Positions 23,828 through 34,276 are shown, numbered from the stretch's first letter. The stretch: DNA of 64,000 nt from Flavobacterium collinsii (GCF_902804485.1 NZ_CADCST010000054.1:62001-126000), one strand, 5' to 3'. The notes: a model not told the origin generated them from the sequence alone. Translations and numbers: made by a program.

Positions 23828-25642
23828 TTATTTACTCAACTCTTCAGCTAAATCCAACGTTTGCAAAATGATGTTTTTATCTGATTTTGAAGCGTTTAAT
23901 TTTAGCTCAAATTTCAACTTGTTATCGATCAGTCTTTTAGGAGACTGTATAGCAACATCACTAAACTGCTCTGACAATCGTTTCAATTTTTCTGAGTCTT
24001 TCCCTTTTGCTTTGCCTGAATTTTCATAAGCAAATGATGCTCTTGCAAAATTTAATTTTCCAGAGATGTAATTTTTCTTTAAATCTTTTTTTGCTTCTTT
24101 AACAAAAAGTCCTTTTCCATCATTAAAATAATCTAAGGTATTGGCGATCAATACCACATCTTTGTCTTTTTTGATAAAAATAGTACCAAACTCTTCTGTT
24201 CCCAGAATTTGATAAAAATCTCCCTTTTGTTCCAGGAATTTTTTACGAAGTCCCAATTGAATTAACTTATCACCAAAAGTTGGATGTGTTGACGTAAACA
24301 CTATCGAGAATAACGGAACACTCTTCTTCACTTTTTCCTCTGTTATCTTCTCTTCATAATTTTCGTCATATCCAAGCACTTTCTTTGTCACCTCAACTTC
24401 ATTGACATGGTATAAAAACATGCTTAAATCACCATCAAAAAGCGTTGCAGTAGCCTCTTCATCCACTATAGTCGAAATTAAATCCGTAACAACCGTCAAA
24501 TCTTCTTTTGCTAAATACTGACTTTGAAATAAATCTGCCACTAACGTTGGAAATTTTTCCAGTGCCGCCTTAGTATTGATATGATAAGACATATATCCTA
24601 AAGGTTTTTCATCCGGAAAATAATTAAATATGTTTTTATTGATTTTTCTGTCGGCCATTTTTCCAACAATTGCCGCCATTTGTTCTGAATATTCTACGAC
24701 TTCCTCAATGCGGGCATTATCATTGTCAAAATAAAAATCCAGATTAATCCCTTTTACCATATTGGCCGCATTATTTTGCATCGGTAAAAACTTATTATAG
24801 CTGGTAAACTTAGACAAAGCACTGTATGCCGAATTTAAACTGGTCATCGCTGAGCTGTAATTCAGCCATGAAGAAATATCTGCCGCGACGTTTACCTTCT
24901 CTGAAACAGGAGCCGTGAATCCGTTTTCGAACAATGATTTGATAAAAAGACTTTGTTGCTCGGCTTGTAAAAGATTGAAATCGGCCTCTGCTTTTTCATA
25001 TGCTACATTAGACACCGCCATAACTTCTTCTGTTTCTTTTGCAGCACTAACCGCAGCCTCTTCAGCCGATTGCGCAGGTTCTTCAACCGTTTCCGTCGAA
25101 GTTTCCTGATAAGGTTCATCTATTGCAATAGAATCTTGTGTTGTGCTTTCCCAGTCATATGATTTTGGTTTGTACTTTTTAGTCAACTCTACCAATACCA
25201 AATAATTATCGTTCCATACGAATGAGGTCTTTTTGTTTTTTGGGGTAAAAACCGCATATTTTCCGTAATCCTGAATGGCGGGAACCTCAACCGAGTCTGT
25301 GTTTTTATTTTTAGTATGCTCCTCAATTAAAAACTGTCGCACTGCTTCTTTGCTTTTAATGGGCATGGTCACCTGATAATACGGAATACTATCGGTGAAG
25401 TTTCCGTGAACGGTTATTTTCTGATCCAATTTAAAAAGAGCGGTATACTTGCTCAAATCCAAATTGGCTTTGCCTTCTTTGTATCTACGAATCAACGAAT
25501 GATTTAATACCTCATCAATGTTAACTTTTTTGGACAACTGATCTCCGTTAAACTGCACAAAATAATCGTATGGTTTTGAATTGAGCTGGCCAAAAGTCAA
25601 ATGCGTGGCAAATAATAGAAATAAAAAATAAAACTGCTTCAT
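23828..25642 (-). CDS. Large exported protein of unknown function
   Basis: 604 residues. A signal peptide (MKQFYFLFLLFATHLTFGQ) is followed by an N-terminal region of about 150 residues, an acidic, Glu/Ala-rich linker (about 155-215, including SAEEAAVSAAKETEEVMAV), and a C-terminal half with alternating strands and helices. I recognise no catalytic motif and no type IX sorting domain. It starts 3 bases after the stop of a lipoprotein gene, so the two are one transcription unit and probably act together in the periplasm or at the outer membrane. Confidence 0.7.
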   Translation of the reverse strand: MKQFYFLFLLFATHLTFGQLNSKPYDYFVQFNGDQLSKKVNIDEVLNHSLIRRYKEGKANLDLSKYTALFKLDQKITVHGNFTDSIPYYQVTMPIKSKEAVRQFLIEEHTKNKNTDSVEVPAIQDYGKYAVFTPKNKKTSFVWNDNYLVLVELTKKYKPKSYDWESTTQDSIAIDEPYQETSTETVEEPAQSAEEAAVSAAKETEEVMAVSNVAYEKAEADFNLLQAEQQSLFIKSLFENGFTAPVSEKVNVAADISSWLNYSSAMTSLNSAYSALSKFTSYNKFLPMQNNAANMVKGINLDFYFDNDNARIEEVVEYSEQMAAIVGKMADRKINKNIFNYFPDEKPLGYMSYHINTKAALEKFPTLVADLFQSQYLAKEDLTVVTDLISTIVDEEATATLFDGDLSMFLYHVNEVEVTKKVLGYDENYEEKITEEKVKKSVPLFSIVFTSTHPTFGDKLIQLGLRKKFLEQKGDFYQILGTEEFGTIFIKKDKDVVLIANTLDYFNDGKGLFVKEAKKDLKKNYISGKLNFARASFAYENSGKAKGKDSEKLKRLSEQFSDVAIQSPKRLIDNKLKFELKLNASKSDKNIILQTLDLAEELSK

Positions 25643-25645
25643 AAA

Positions 25646-26278
25646 TCAAGGGGTTAATTGGATTGTATTGTTCATTAATGCCGATTTTTTAAGTACGTTG
25701 TACATACTTTGTTTGAGAAAAACGGTCTTTTTGTTCTGTGAAATTTTACTGTTCGGATTCGCTACTGCCTGAACATCTTTATCAAAAGTATAAATTGCTG
25801 TTATGCTCGCTGCTTCCAAATCTTCTTTTTTCTTCGGGTCTTTTACAATTTTTTCAGGAACAGGATAAGACGCAGTTCTCTCAAAACTTCTGGCGTTACT
25901 GCTAAAATGAATCTGATTGCTTTGATTGTTGATGGTGTTTACAACGGCATTGAGCGCCTTCAAATTGGCATAATTGAGTTTGATAATAAAAACATATTGA
26001 TCAAAATCAGTTTTGGTCGTTACATTTGTAATACCATCAATTTTTAAGGCTTTAGCTTTAAAATCTTCCAACTTTTTGGTGATTTCCTGTTCGTTTGGGA
26101 TTTTTACGCCATCAACCTCTTCCATCCACATGGCCGATTTTGTCTTAAACCATGATTTCGAAAAGTCGACCATCAGCGTATATTCTCCGCTTTGGTCGTC
26201 GTGGTGTTTGATTCTTTCTGTTATTTCAAAACAGCTTGTCAGCAGTAAACAACAACATAATGCGAGAAATTTCTTCAT
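25646..26278 (-). CDS. Exported lipoprotein of unknown function
   Basis: 210 residues. Lipobox LLTSC (Cys16) after a hydrophobic signal, so probably lipid-anchored. The body shows an alpha/beta pattern (GEYTLMVDFSKSW, FDQYVFIIKLNYANLKALN). No family recognised. First gene of a two-gene leftward unit with the 604-residue exported protein; the paired layout resembles other Bacteroidota lipoprotein-plus-secreted-protein sets. Confidence 0.7.
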   Translation of the reverse strand: MKKFLALCCCLLLTSCFEITERIKHHDDQSGEYTLMVDFSKSWFKTKSAMWMEEVDGVKIPNEQEITKKLEDFKAKALKIDGITNVTTKTDFDQYVFIIKLNYANLKALNAVVNTINNQSNQIHFSSNARSFERTASYPVPEKIVKDPKKKEDLEAASITAIYTFDKDVQAVANPNSKISQNKKTVFLKQSMYNVLKKSALMNNTIQLTP

Positions 26279-26403
26279 CAGACAAATTTATAGGTAAATA
26301 TCTAAAAAAACCAGAGTCCGCGGGTTAATTCTAAAGCCATAGCTTTCAAATATTTTTTAAACTTCAGAAAGGAGGACAAAACGACAAGATCCTGCAAATT
26401 TTT

Positions 26404-27296
<893 letters not shown>

Positions 27297-27339
27297 TAGA
27301 TGAAAATATTTAAAACTGTAGCTATGAGCATTATTAAAA

Positions 27340-27690
27340 TTAGTCATTCTCTAATTCATTTCCTTCCATATCAAAAAGTGGTGCTTTATCTTTAAGATCA
27401 AAATATAATGAGATTTCTTCTTTGCTTACTTGCCAGTTATCTCCTCTAACTTCCCACATAGATATAAGTGCAAATAATTCATATACATCAGTTGCACTAA
27501 AAAGGCGATGCTCTTTTTTTGCTTCAATGAGGTATCTACAATCTGTTCCTTCTTTATTAGTTAAAAAACATTCTACTATTTGAATGTCATAACCTTTTTC
27601 TTTAATTGCCCAATAACAGGGAGCTTCCGTATTACCAGCAATTCTAATCGTAAAATTATTCATTGCATTATTTTTTATATAGCTTGCCAC
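27340..27690 (-). CDS. Small hypothetical protein between the two hemB copies
   Basis: 116 residues, or 107 if the internal ATG at 27663 is used. Soluble, acidic, with segments NNFTIRIAGNTEAPCYWAIKE and VYELFALISMWEVRGD; no signal peptide and no family recognised. It lies in the segment that separates the decayed and the intact hemB, on the opposite strand, and is lower in GC than the flanking hemB sequence. It could be cargo gained with the duplication. Confidence 0.5.
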   Translation of the reverse strand: MASYIKNNAMNNFTIRIAGNTEAPCYWAIKEKGYDIQIVECFLTNKEGTDCRYLIEAKKEHRLFSATDVYELFALISMWEVRGDNWQVSKEEISLYFDLKDKAPLFDMEGNELEND

Positions 27691-27824
27691 TAAGCATTCT
27701 AATCTATTTCAAAAACAAAAATACAAGCTTTTTCTTACTTTAACAATGTTTTTCATATTAAACTTTTAGATAATATTAACGGATTCTACAGCACGCTAAA
27801 CGCCTTATTCTGTTCCTTTTTCTT

Positions 27825-27958
27825 TAACTTTGTGCCACTTATTAAAAAGTAACACAATCTTCAAAAAAATAAAAAACAATACACTTTAGAAAGTAGGATT
27901 CTCCATCAGATTTCGAATAAATCGGTTGCAATCTAAAATCTAAAATCTAAAATCTAAA
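27825..27958 (+). promoter_or_regulatory. hemB leader: promoter candidate and ATCTAAA x4 tandem repeat
   Basis: TAACTTTG (27825-27832) fits the -7 element TAnnTTTG; the -33 element is weak. The leader ends in four exact copies of the heptamer ATCTAAA (27931-27958), five bases before the hemB ATG. A change in copy number would alter the leader spacing rather than the frame. Confidence 0.5.
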
Positions 27959-27963
27959 TTTTT

Positions 27964-28956
27964 ATGTTCCCATTACAAAGAAACCGCCGTTTGAGAACCA
28001 ATGAATCCATTCGTTCTTTAGTTCGTGAAACCAGTTTAAGTCCGCAGGATTTTATGCTTCCGATGTTTGTTACTGAAGGAAAAGATGTAAAAGTTGCTAT
28101 TCCGTCAATGCCGGGAATCTACCGTCATTCCTTAGACAATACCATCAAAGAAGTAAAAGAAGCCTGGGATTTAGGAATCAAAGCGGTAAACATCTATGTA
28201 AAAATCAGCGATCATTTAAAAGATAACAAAGGCGTTGAAGCCTGGAACAAAGACGGTTTAATGCAACAAACCATCCGGGCCATTAAAGATGCCGTTCCTG
28301 AAATGATTGTAATGCCTGATGTAGCTCTTGATCCTTACTCGATTTACGGTCATGATGGAATTATCGAAAACGGACAACTTCTTAATGATCCTACTGTTGA
28401 TGCCTTAACACGAATGAGTTTAAGTCACGCCGAAGCCGGAGCCGATTTTGTTGCGCCAAGTGATATGATGGACGGAAGGGTTTTAGCCATTAGAAAAGCA
28501 CTGGAAGAAAATGGACATCACAATGTGGGAATCATGAGTTACAGTGCCAAATATGCTTCAGCATTTTACGGACCATTTCGCGATGCTTTAGATTCTGCTC
28601 CCGTAGATTCTCAAAATATACCGAAAGACAAGAAAACATACCAGATGGATTACGCCAACCGAATTGAAGGAATTCGTGAGGCCTTATTAGATGTTGAAGA
28701 AGGTGCTGACATCGTTATGGTAAAACCGGGAATTGCTTATTTGGACATCGTTCGTGAGGTAAAAAATGCCGTTCATGTACCGGTTGCCGTTTACCAGGTA
28801 TCTGGTGAGTACGCTATGGTAAAGGCCGCAGCAGAAAGAGGGTGGCTTGATCACGACAAAATCATGCTAGAGCAACTATATTGCATTAAGCGCGCAGGCG
28901 CCAGTATTATCTCGACTTACTTTGCCAAAGAAGCAGCAATCTTACTAAACAAATAA
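27964..28956 (+). CDS. hemB: Delta-aminolevulinic acid dehydratase (porphobilinogen synthase)
   Basis: 330 residues, full length. The two active-site lysines fall in [17 protein letters not shown] and [13 protein letters not shown], and the C-terminal IKRAGASIISTYFAKEAA is intact. It condenses two 5-aminolevulinates to porphobilinogen. The Zn/Mg site region ([16 protein letters not shown]) lacks the Cys triad of zinc enzymes, so it is probably the metal-independent or Mg-type form. The cytochrome c gene starts one base after its stop. A broken second copy precedes it by about 1.56 kb. Confidence 0.96.
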   Translation: MFPLQRNRRLRTNESIRSLVRETSLSPQDFMLPMFVTEGKDVKVAIPSMPGIYRHSLDNTIKEVKEAWDLGIKAVNIYVKISDHLKDNKGVEAWNKDGLMQQTIRAIKDAVPEMIVMPDVALDPYSIYGHDGIIENGQLLNDPTVDALTRMSLSHAEAGADFVAPSDMMDGRVLAIRKALEENGHHNVGIMSYSAKYASAFYGPFRDALDSAPVDSQNIPKDKKTYQMDYANRIEGIREALLDVEEGADIVMVKPGIAYLDIVREVKNAVHVPVAVYQVSGEYAMVKAAAERGWLDHDKIMLEQLYCIKRAGASIISTYFAKEAAILLNK

Positions 28957-28957
28957 C

Positions 28958-29359
28958 ATGAAAAAAATACTATTCTTATCAGCCGTTCTAGCGTTCGCAT
29001 CCTGTAAAAAAGAAACTGTTGAAGCTCCTGTTGAAAATACAACGGAAGCCTATTCCGAAGGAGAAACAGCAAAAGCCAAAACTCCAGCAGAGTTTGGAAA
29101 ACAAATATTTGAAGGACAGGGAAATTGTTTCTCCTGCCATCAGCCGGACAAAAAGGTAATTGGTCCTAGTATTCAGGAAATAGCCAAAATCTACAAAGAC
29201 AAAAATGGAGATATTGTTACTTTCTTAAAAGGAAATGCTGATCCTATTGTTGATCCGAGTCAATTTGCCGTTATGAAGACTAATTTTCCGGTAACGCAGG
29301 CCATGTCGGATGAGGAGTTAAAAGCCATTGAGACTTATATTTACAGTCATTTAAAGTAA
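28958..29359 (+). CDS. c-type cytochrome lipoprotein
   Basis: 133 residues. Lipobox ending at Cys16 (LAFASC) gives a membrane-anchored periplasmic protein; an acidic linker follows, then one class I cytochrome c domain with CFSCH at 57-61 binding haem covalently and a Met in FAVMKTNF as likely sixth ligand. It probably shuttles electrons in the respiratory chain. Position one base after hemB means it is almost certainly cotranscribed with it, tying a haem-synthesis gene to a haem consumer. Confidence 0.92.
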   Translation: MKKILFLSAVLAFASCKKETVEAPVENTTEAYSEGETAKAKTPAEFGKQIFEGQGNCFSCHQPDKKVIGPSIQEIAKIYKDKNGDIVTFLKGNADPIVDPSQFAVMKTNFPVTQAMSDEELKAIETYIYSHLK

Positions 29360-29433
29360 AATTCCTGTTCACTGCTGACATACTGTTGTCACCGTCACAT
29401 TTTACATTTACAGCTCAACCAAAAACATTTAAA

Positions 29434-29880
29434 ATGGTACAGAAATTCAATGTAATCGGTATTTCGGTAAGAACTACAAACGAAAATGGGCAATCCGGAA
29501 CAGATATTCCGGAACTTTGGAACCAATTTATCTCTGAAGGAATTCTGAGCAAGATCCCGAATAAGGTTTCGGAAGATATTTTTTGTGTGTATACAGACTA
29601 CGAAAAAGATCATACTAAACCTTATACCACCATTCTGGGCTGCCGTGTTGAAAACCTCGACACGATTCCAAACGAAATGGTAGGAAAAACAATTGAAACG
29701 GCGGTGTATGAGAAATTCATCACCCAAGGAAATCTAAACGATGGAATTGTTTTTAATAAATGGCTGGAAATTTGGGACTCCGGACTGAACCGAAGTTTCA
29801 CAGCCGACTACGAAGTTTATGGAGACAAAGCTCAAAACCCCCAAGATGCAACAGTAGAAATATTTATTGCGGTTTCATAA
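29434..29880 (+). CDS. GyrI-like / AraC effector-binding-domain protein
   Basis: 148 residues from ATG 29434; the frame opens further upstream at 29386 but the added 16 residues look non-coding. VIGISVRTTNENGQSG, then PELWNQFISEGI, GCRVENLDTIPNEMVGKTI and the ending WLEIWDSGLNRSFTADYEVY with VEIFIAV match the GyrI-like small-molecule binding fold (SOUL/Cass2 group). Such domains bind hydrophobic ligands; as stand-alone proteins their role is mostly unknown. A strong terminator follows. Confidence 0.85.
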   Translation: MVQKFNVIGISVRTTNENGQSGTDIPELWNQFISEGILSKIPNKVSEDIFCVYTDYEKDHTKPYTTILGCRVENLDTIPNEMVGKTIETAVYEKFITQGNLNDGIVFNKWLEIWDSGLNRSFTADYEVYGDKAQNPQDATVEIFIAVS

Positions 29881-29893
29881 AACTTAAAAAAAC

Positions 29894-29922
29894 AAAAACG
29901 GCGCTAATTTAGCGCCGTTTTT
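29894..29922. terminator. Bidirectional intrinsic terminator
   Basis: AAAAACGGCGCT and AGCGCCGTTTTT form a perfect 12-pair stem with a 5-base loop, between convergent genes. The same 12-base arms occur at 32173-32201 after the second M13 peptidase gene. Confidence 0.92.
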
Positions 29923-29935
29923 TATGATTTTAAGA

Positions 29936-31996
29936 TTACCAGATTTTAACTCTTTTATCCGGATCAATATACATCTTGTCTCCTTTTTTAATATCGAAAG
30001 CCTGGTAAAAAGCATCAACATTTTGAATTGGAACAACAGCTCTGTACATTCCAGGAGAATGCGGATCAGTTTTAACCTGACTTTTTATAGCCTCGTCTCT
30101 TGATTTAGTTCTCCAAACCGTAGACCAGGAAATAAAGAAACGCTGTTCCGGTGTAAATCCATCAATTAAGCCTGGATTACCATTTGCTTTCAAATACAAC
30201 TGTAAACCATCATAAGCAGCATTTATTCCACCTAAATCTCCAATGTTTTCACCTAAAGTAAATTTACCGTCTACGTGAATTCCTGGTAAAGGCTCTAAAG
30301 CGCTGTATTGTGCTGCAAGAGCACCTCCAAGAGCTGTAAATTGTTTTAGGTCATCCGCTGTCCACCAGTCTACAAGATTCCCGTCTGCATTGTAACGTGC
30401 ACCTGAATCATCAAATCCGTGAGAAATCTCATGTCCGATTACCGCTCCGATTCCACCATAATTCACCGCTTCATCAGCTTGGTAATTGTAGAAAGGCGGC
30501 TGTAGGATCGCTGCAGGAAAAACAATCTCGTTGTAAGATGGATTGAAATAGGCATTTACCGTTTGCGGAGACATTCCCCACTCTGTTTTATCAACCGGTT
30601 TTCCTAATTTGGCCAGATTTTCAGCATAAGCCCATTTTGATATGTTTCTCATATTATCAAAATAAGTCCCGCCTTCTCCAACATTTTTAAGTTCTAAAGC
30701 AGAATAATCTTTCCATTTGTCAGGGTATCCAATTTTAACGGTAAGTTTTTTCAACTTTTCTATTGCCTTTACTTTTGTTTGTTGTGACATCCAAGGCAAT
30801 GCATTGATTCTGTTTTCATAAGCCAGCATTACATTCGCAATCATTTTCTTTGCTTTGTCTTTTGCTTCAGCAGGGAATAACTTCTCTACATACAATTTTC
30901 CTAAGGCTTCGCCCGTTGCAGTGTTAATTACCTGTAAAGCCATTTCTTCACGAGGGCGTTGTTTCAAAGCTCCTGTTAATGTTTTTCCGTAGAAATCGAA
31001 ATTAGCATTTTCGATGTCTGTACTCAAAGTAGAGGCTGTTCTGTTAAGTATAGACCATTTTAAGTATTCTTTCCAGGCTTCTACTTTCTTTTCAGATAAT
31101 GTTTTTTCCAAAGCGATCATATAACGCGGCTGCGCTACATTCACGCTATCCAACTTCGCCATTCCAATTCCGGTGAAATATTTCTCCCATTGAATTGAAG
31201 GTGTATTCTTTTTTAAGTCGGCAATCGCGGTTGGATTGTACTGTTTTCTACGATCTCTGCGTTCCACACGGTCTAGTCTTGGAGCAGACAATTCAATTTC
31301 TAAAGCCAGAATTTGTTTGGCACTTTCTTTTGCTTTTGCAGGAGATTCACCAATAAACTGCAACATTCTCGCAACGTGTATTTCATATTTTTCACGTTTT
31401 TCTTTTGAATCTTTGTCATCGGCATTGTAGTAATCTTTATCCGAAAGTCCTAAACCTCCAGGGCCTAAGTTAACCGTGTTTTTATTACTGTTTTTAGCAT
31501 CCGGGCCCACAAAAACACCAAAGAAACCAACACCACCCTGTGGCTGCATTTCAATAAAGAAATTTTGCAAATCGGTTACATTTTTAATGGCATCGATCTT
31601 CTTTAAAATAGGCTGAAGTGGTGTAACCCCTCTTTTATTGCGTCCAACAGTATCTAAAATAGTATTAAACAAAGCAATCGCTTTTCCCTGATCTGTATTG
31701 GATTTGTACTTAGGATCTTTTGAAGCTTCTTTTAAGATGGCAAGAGCATCGTTATCCGTCTTTTGACGTAGTTCATTAAAACTTCCCCATGAATTTCTAT
31801 CACTTGGAATTTCAGTTTTATCTAACCAGGTTCCGTTTACATAACGGAAAAAGTCTTCTTTTGGACTTACTTTAGTATCCATATTAGAAAGATTGATACC
31901 CGGTTCTTTTGGTTTTGCACTTTGAGCGTTTACTGCGGTAATGGTAACCATTGCAGAAACAACACAAAACATTGGTTTTCGTAATTGTTTAATCAT
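29936..31996 (-). CDS. M13-family zinc metallopeptidase (PepO/neprilysin-like), copy 1
   Basis: 686 residues. Signal peptide ending VNAQ. N-terminal M13 domain up to about 430, then the catalytic domain with HEISH at 522-526 and the third zinc ligand Glu583 in GENIGDLGG, Asp587 being the usual helper. The C-terminal end CxxW is replaced by VKIW, usual in this family. Such enzymes cleave oligopeptides outside the cytoplasm. It is the downstream member of a tandem pair with 32216-34276; the catalytic domains are far more alike than the N-terminal halves, and both genes end in the same terminator sequence. Confidence 0.93.
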   Translation of the reverse strand: MIKQLRKPMFCVVSAMVTITAVNAQSAKPKEPGINLSNMDTKVSPKEDFFRYVNGTWLDKTEIPSDRNSWGSFNELRQKTDNDALAILKEASKDPKYKSNTDQGKAIALFNTILDTVGRNKRGVTPLQPILKKIDAIKNVTDLQNFFIEMQPQGGVGFFGVFVGPDAKNSNKNTVNLGPGGLGLSDKDYYNADDKDSKEKREKYEIHVARMLQFIGESPAKAKESAKQILALEIELSAPRLDRVERRDRRKQYNPTAIADLKKNTPSIQWEKYFTGIGMAKLDSVNVAQPRYMIALEKTLSEKKVEAWKEYLKWSILNRTASTLSTDIENANFDFYGKTLTGALKQRPREEMALQVINTATGEALGKLYVEKLFPAEAKDKAKKMIANVMLAYENRINALPWMSQQTKVKAIEKLKKLTVKIGYPDKWKDYSALELKNVGEGGTYFDNMRNISKWAYAENLAKLGKPVDKTEWGMSPQTVNAYFNPSYNEIVFPAAILQPPFYNYQADEAVNYGGIGAVIGHEISHGFDDSGARYNADGNLVDWWTADDLKQFTALGGALAAQYSALEPLPGIHVDGKFTLGENIGDLGGINAAYDGLQLYLKANGNPGLIDGFTPEQRFFISWSTVWRTKSRDEAIKSQVKTDPHSPGMYRAVVPIQNVDAFYQAFDIKKGDKMYIDPDKRVKIW

Positions 31997-32172
31997 TTTT
32001 CTTTGTAGTTTTTAGTATATACACAAACATATTGTAATTATTCCAAACGTCATGTTAAATTTTTCACATAAATTGACAGATGCAATTCAATCGGGCTACA
32101 TCCTGTTTTTTAGTCCAAAAGTACTTATAAAATCAGGGGTTCTGCTTCTAAAGAACGGATAGAACAGAAATC

Positions 32173-32201
32173 AAAAACGGCGCTAAATCAGCGCCGTTTT
32201 T
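32173..32201 (-). terminator. Intrinsic terminator after the second M13 peptidase gene
   Basis: AAAAACGGCGCT paired with AGCGCCGTTTTT, 12 perfect pairs, loop AAATC. Same arms as the terminator at 29894-29922, consistent with duplication of gene and terminator together. Because it separates the two genes, the second is probably transcribed from its own promoter. Confidence 0.9.
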
Positions 32202-32215
32202 TATGGTTTTATATA

Positions 32216-34276
32216 CTACCAGATTTTAACTCTTTTATCAGGATCAACATACATTTTATCACCTTTTTTGATTCCAAAAGCATCATAAAAAGCATCTACG
32301 TTCTGAACCGGAACAACCGCTCTGTACATTCCCGGTGAATGCGGATCGGTTTTTACCTGATTTTTGATCGCTTCGTCTCTACTTTTCGTTCTCCAAACAG
32401 TTGCCCATGAAATAAAGAAACGCTGTTCTGGAGTAAATCCGTCAATTAAACCCGGATTTCCATGTTTTTTCAAATACAATTGCAAACCATCATAAGCTGC
32501 ATTAATACCTCCTAAGTCACCAATGTTTTCTCCCAAAGTAAAATTACCATCAACATGAATTCCCGGTAAAGGCTCTAAAGCGCTGTATTGTGCTGCAAGA
32601 GCTCCTCCAAGAGCTGTAAATTGTTTTAGATCTTCCGGTGTCCACCAGTCCACTAAATTTCCTTCAGCATTGTATCGTGCTCCCGAATCATCAAAACCGT
32701 GTGAGATTTCGTGACCAATTACAGCTCCGATTCCACCATAGTTTACGGCTTCATCAGCTTGATAGTTGTAAAATGGAGGCTGCAAAATAGCTGCCGGGAA
32801 TACAATTTCGTTGTAAGACGGGTTGTAATACGCATTTACAGTTTGTGGCGACATTCCCCACTCCGTTTTATCAACTGGTTTGTTTAACTTCTCGATTCCT
32901 TTTTTGAAATTCCATTTCGAGATATTTATGCTGTTTTGGAGATAACTTCCTCCATCGGCAACACTTTTAATTTCAAGTGCTGAATAATCTTTCCATTTGT
33001 CCGGGTAACCCACTTTTATCGTGATTTTATTTAGCTTTTCAATGGCTTTTACCTTAGTAGCCGCAGACATCCATGTTAAGTTATTGATACGGTTTTGGTA
33101 CGCCAGAATTACGTTATGAATCATATCGACTGCTTTTGCTTTTGCTTCAGCTGGGAATACTTTCTCAACATATAATTTACCAAGTGCTTCACCAATACTG
33201 TTGTTCACAACCTGTAGTGCTTTTTCTTCACGTGGTAATTGTTTAATAGCTCCTCTTAAGGTCTTGCTGTAAAAATCAAAATTAGCTGCTTCGATATCGG
33301 TTGACAATTGCGAACTAAAGGAGTTTAACAAGTCCCATTTCAGATATTCTTTCCACTGCTCTACTTTATTTTGAGTAAAAACAGTCTGTAAAGCTTTCAT
33401 GTATTTAGGCTGCATTACCACAATGGTGTCTAGCTTTGCCAACCCAATACTAGTAAGATAGGTCTCCCATTTAATAGCTGGTGTTAACTTTTGAAGTTCA
33501 GCAACTGTCATCGGGTTGTACTGCAAACGGCTGTCTCTGCTTTCCACACGATTGAATCTTGGTTTTGACAATTCTGTTTCTAAGGCCAAAATTGCAGCGG
33601 CGCTTTGTTTTGCTTTCTCCGGAGATTCACCAATAAACTGCAACATTCTTGTCAAATGCAGCTGGTATTTTGCACGTTTTTCTTTTGAATCTTTATCCTC
33701 AGAGATGTAATAATCCTGATCCGGCAATCCTAAACCGCTTGGAACAAGTGTTACCGAGTTTTTAGAGCTGTTTTTTTCATCCGCTCCAATATAAGTTCCA
33801 AAAAAAACAATATTGCCTTCCTGTGCAATTTCAGTTAAATACTTTTGAAGATCAGTGATGTTTTTGATTGCATCAATTTTTTTTAAGTAAGGCTGCAATG
33901 GTTTTATTCCGGCTTTGTTTCTTCCAACAGTATCTAAAATCGTTGAAAACAAGTTTACGGCTTTACCCTGATCGGTATCTGATTTATACTTTGGATTTTT
34001 AGAAGCTTCTTTCAGAATAGACATCGCGTCTTTATCTGTCTTCTTAATCAACTCATTAAAACTTCCCCATGTGGTACGATCACTTGGAATTTCAGTTTTA
34101 CTAAGCCATGTTCCATTTACATATTGAAAAAAATCCTGACTCGGACTAATTTTGGTATTCATGTATGAAACATTGATACCCGGCTCTTTTGAAGTTGCAT
34201 TCTGAGCATTTACAGCTGTAAAAGAAACTGCTGTAAGAAAAGCGCAGAACAAAGGTCTGCTAAGTTGTCTTTTCAT
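32216..34276 (-). CDS. M13-family zinc metallopeptidase (PepO/neprilysin-like), copy 2
   Basis: 686 residues, exactly the same length as its neighbour. Signal peptide ending VNAQ, zinc site HEISH at 522-526 and ENIGDLGG downstream. The last 210 residues differ from the neighbour at only about a dozen positions, while the first 480 differ much more (for example TEIAQEGNIVFFGTYIGAD against IEMQPQGGVGFFGVFVGPD). The difference is best explained by recent exchange between the catalytic halves or strong constraint there. Substrate specificity may differ through the N-terminal lid domain. Confidence 0.93.
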   Translation of the reverse strand: MKRQLSRPLFCAFLTAVSFTAVNAQNATSKEPGINVSYMNTKISPSQDFFQYVNGTWLSKTEIPSDRTTWGSFNELIKKTDKDAMSILKEASKNPKYKSDTDQGKAVNLFSTILDTVGRNKAGIKPLQPYLKKIDAIKNITDLQKYLTEIAQEGNIVFFGTYIGADEKNSSKNSVTLVPSGLGLPDQDYYISEDKDSKEKRAKYQLHLTRMLQFIGESPEKAKQSAAAILALETELSKPRFNRVESRDSRLQYNPMTVAELQKLTPAIKWETYLTSIGLAKLDTIVVMQPKYMKALQTVFTQNKVEQWKEYLKWDLLNSFSSQLSTDIEAANFDFYSKTLRGAIKQLPREEKALQVVNNSIGEALGKLYVEKVFPAEAKAKAVDMIHNVILAYQNRINNLTWMSAATKVKAIEKLNKITIKVGYPDKWKDYSALEIKSVADGGSYLQNSINISKWNFKKGIEKLNKPVDKTEWGMSPQTVNAYYNPSYNEIVFPAAILQPPFYNYQADEAVNYGGIGAVIGHEISHGFDDSGARYNAEGNLVDWWTPEDLKQFTALGGALAAQYSALEPLPGIHVDGNFTLGENIGDLGGINAAYDGLQLYLKKHGNPGLIDGFTPEQRFFISWATVWRTKSRDEAIKNQVKTDPHSPGMYRAVVPVQNVDAFYDAFGIKKGDKMYVDPDKRVKIW

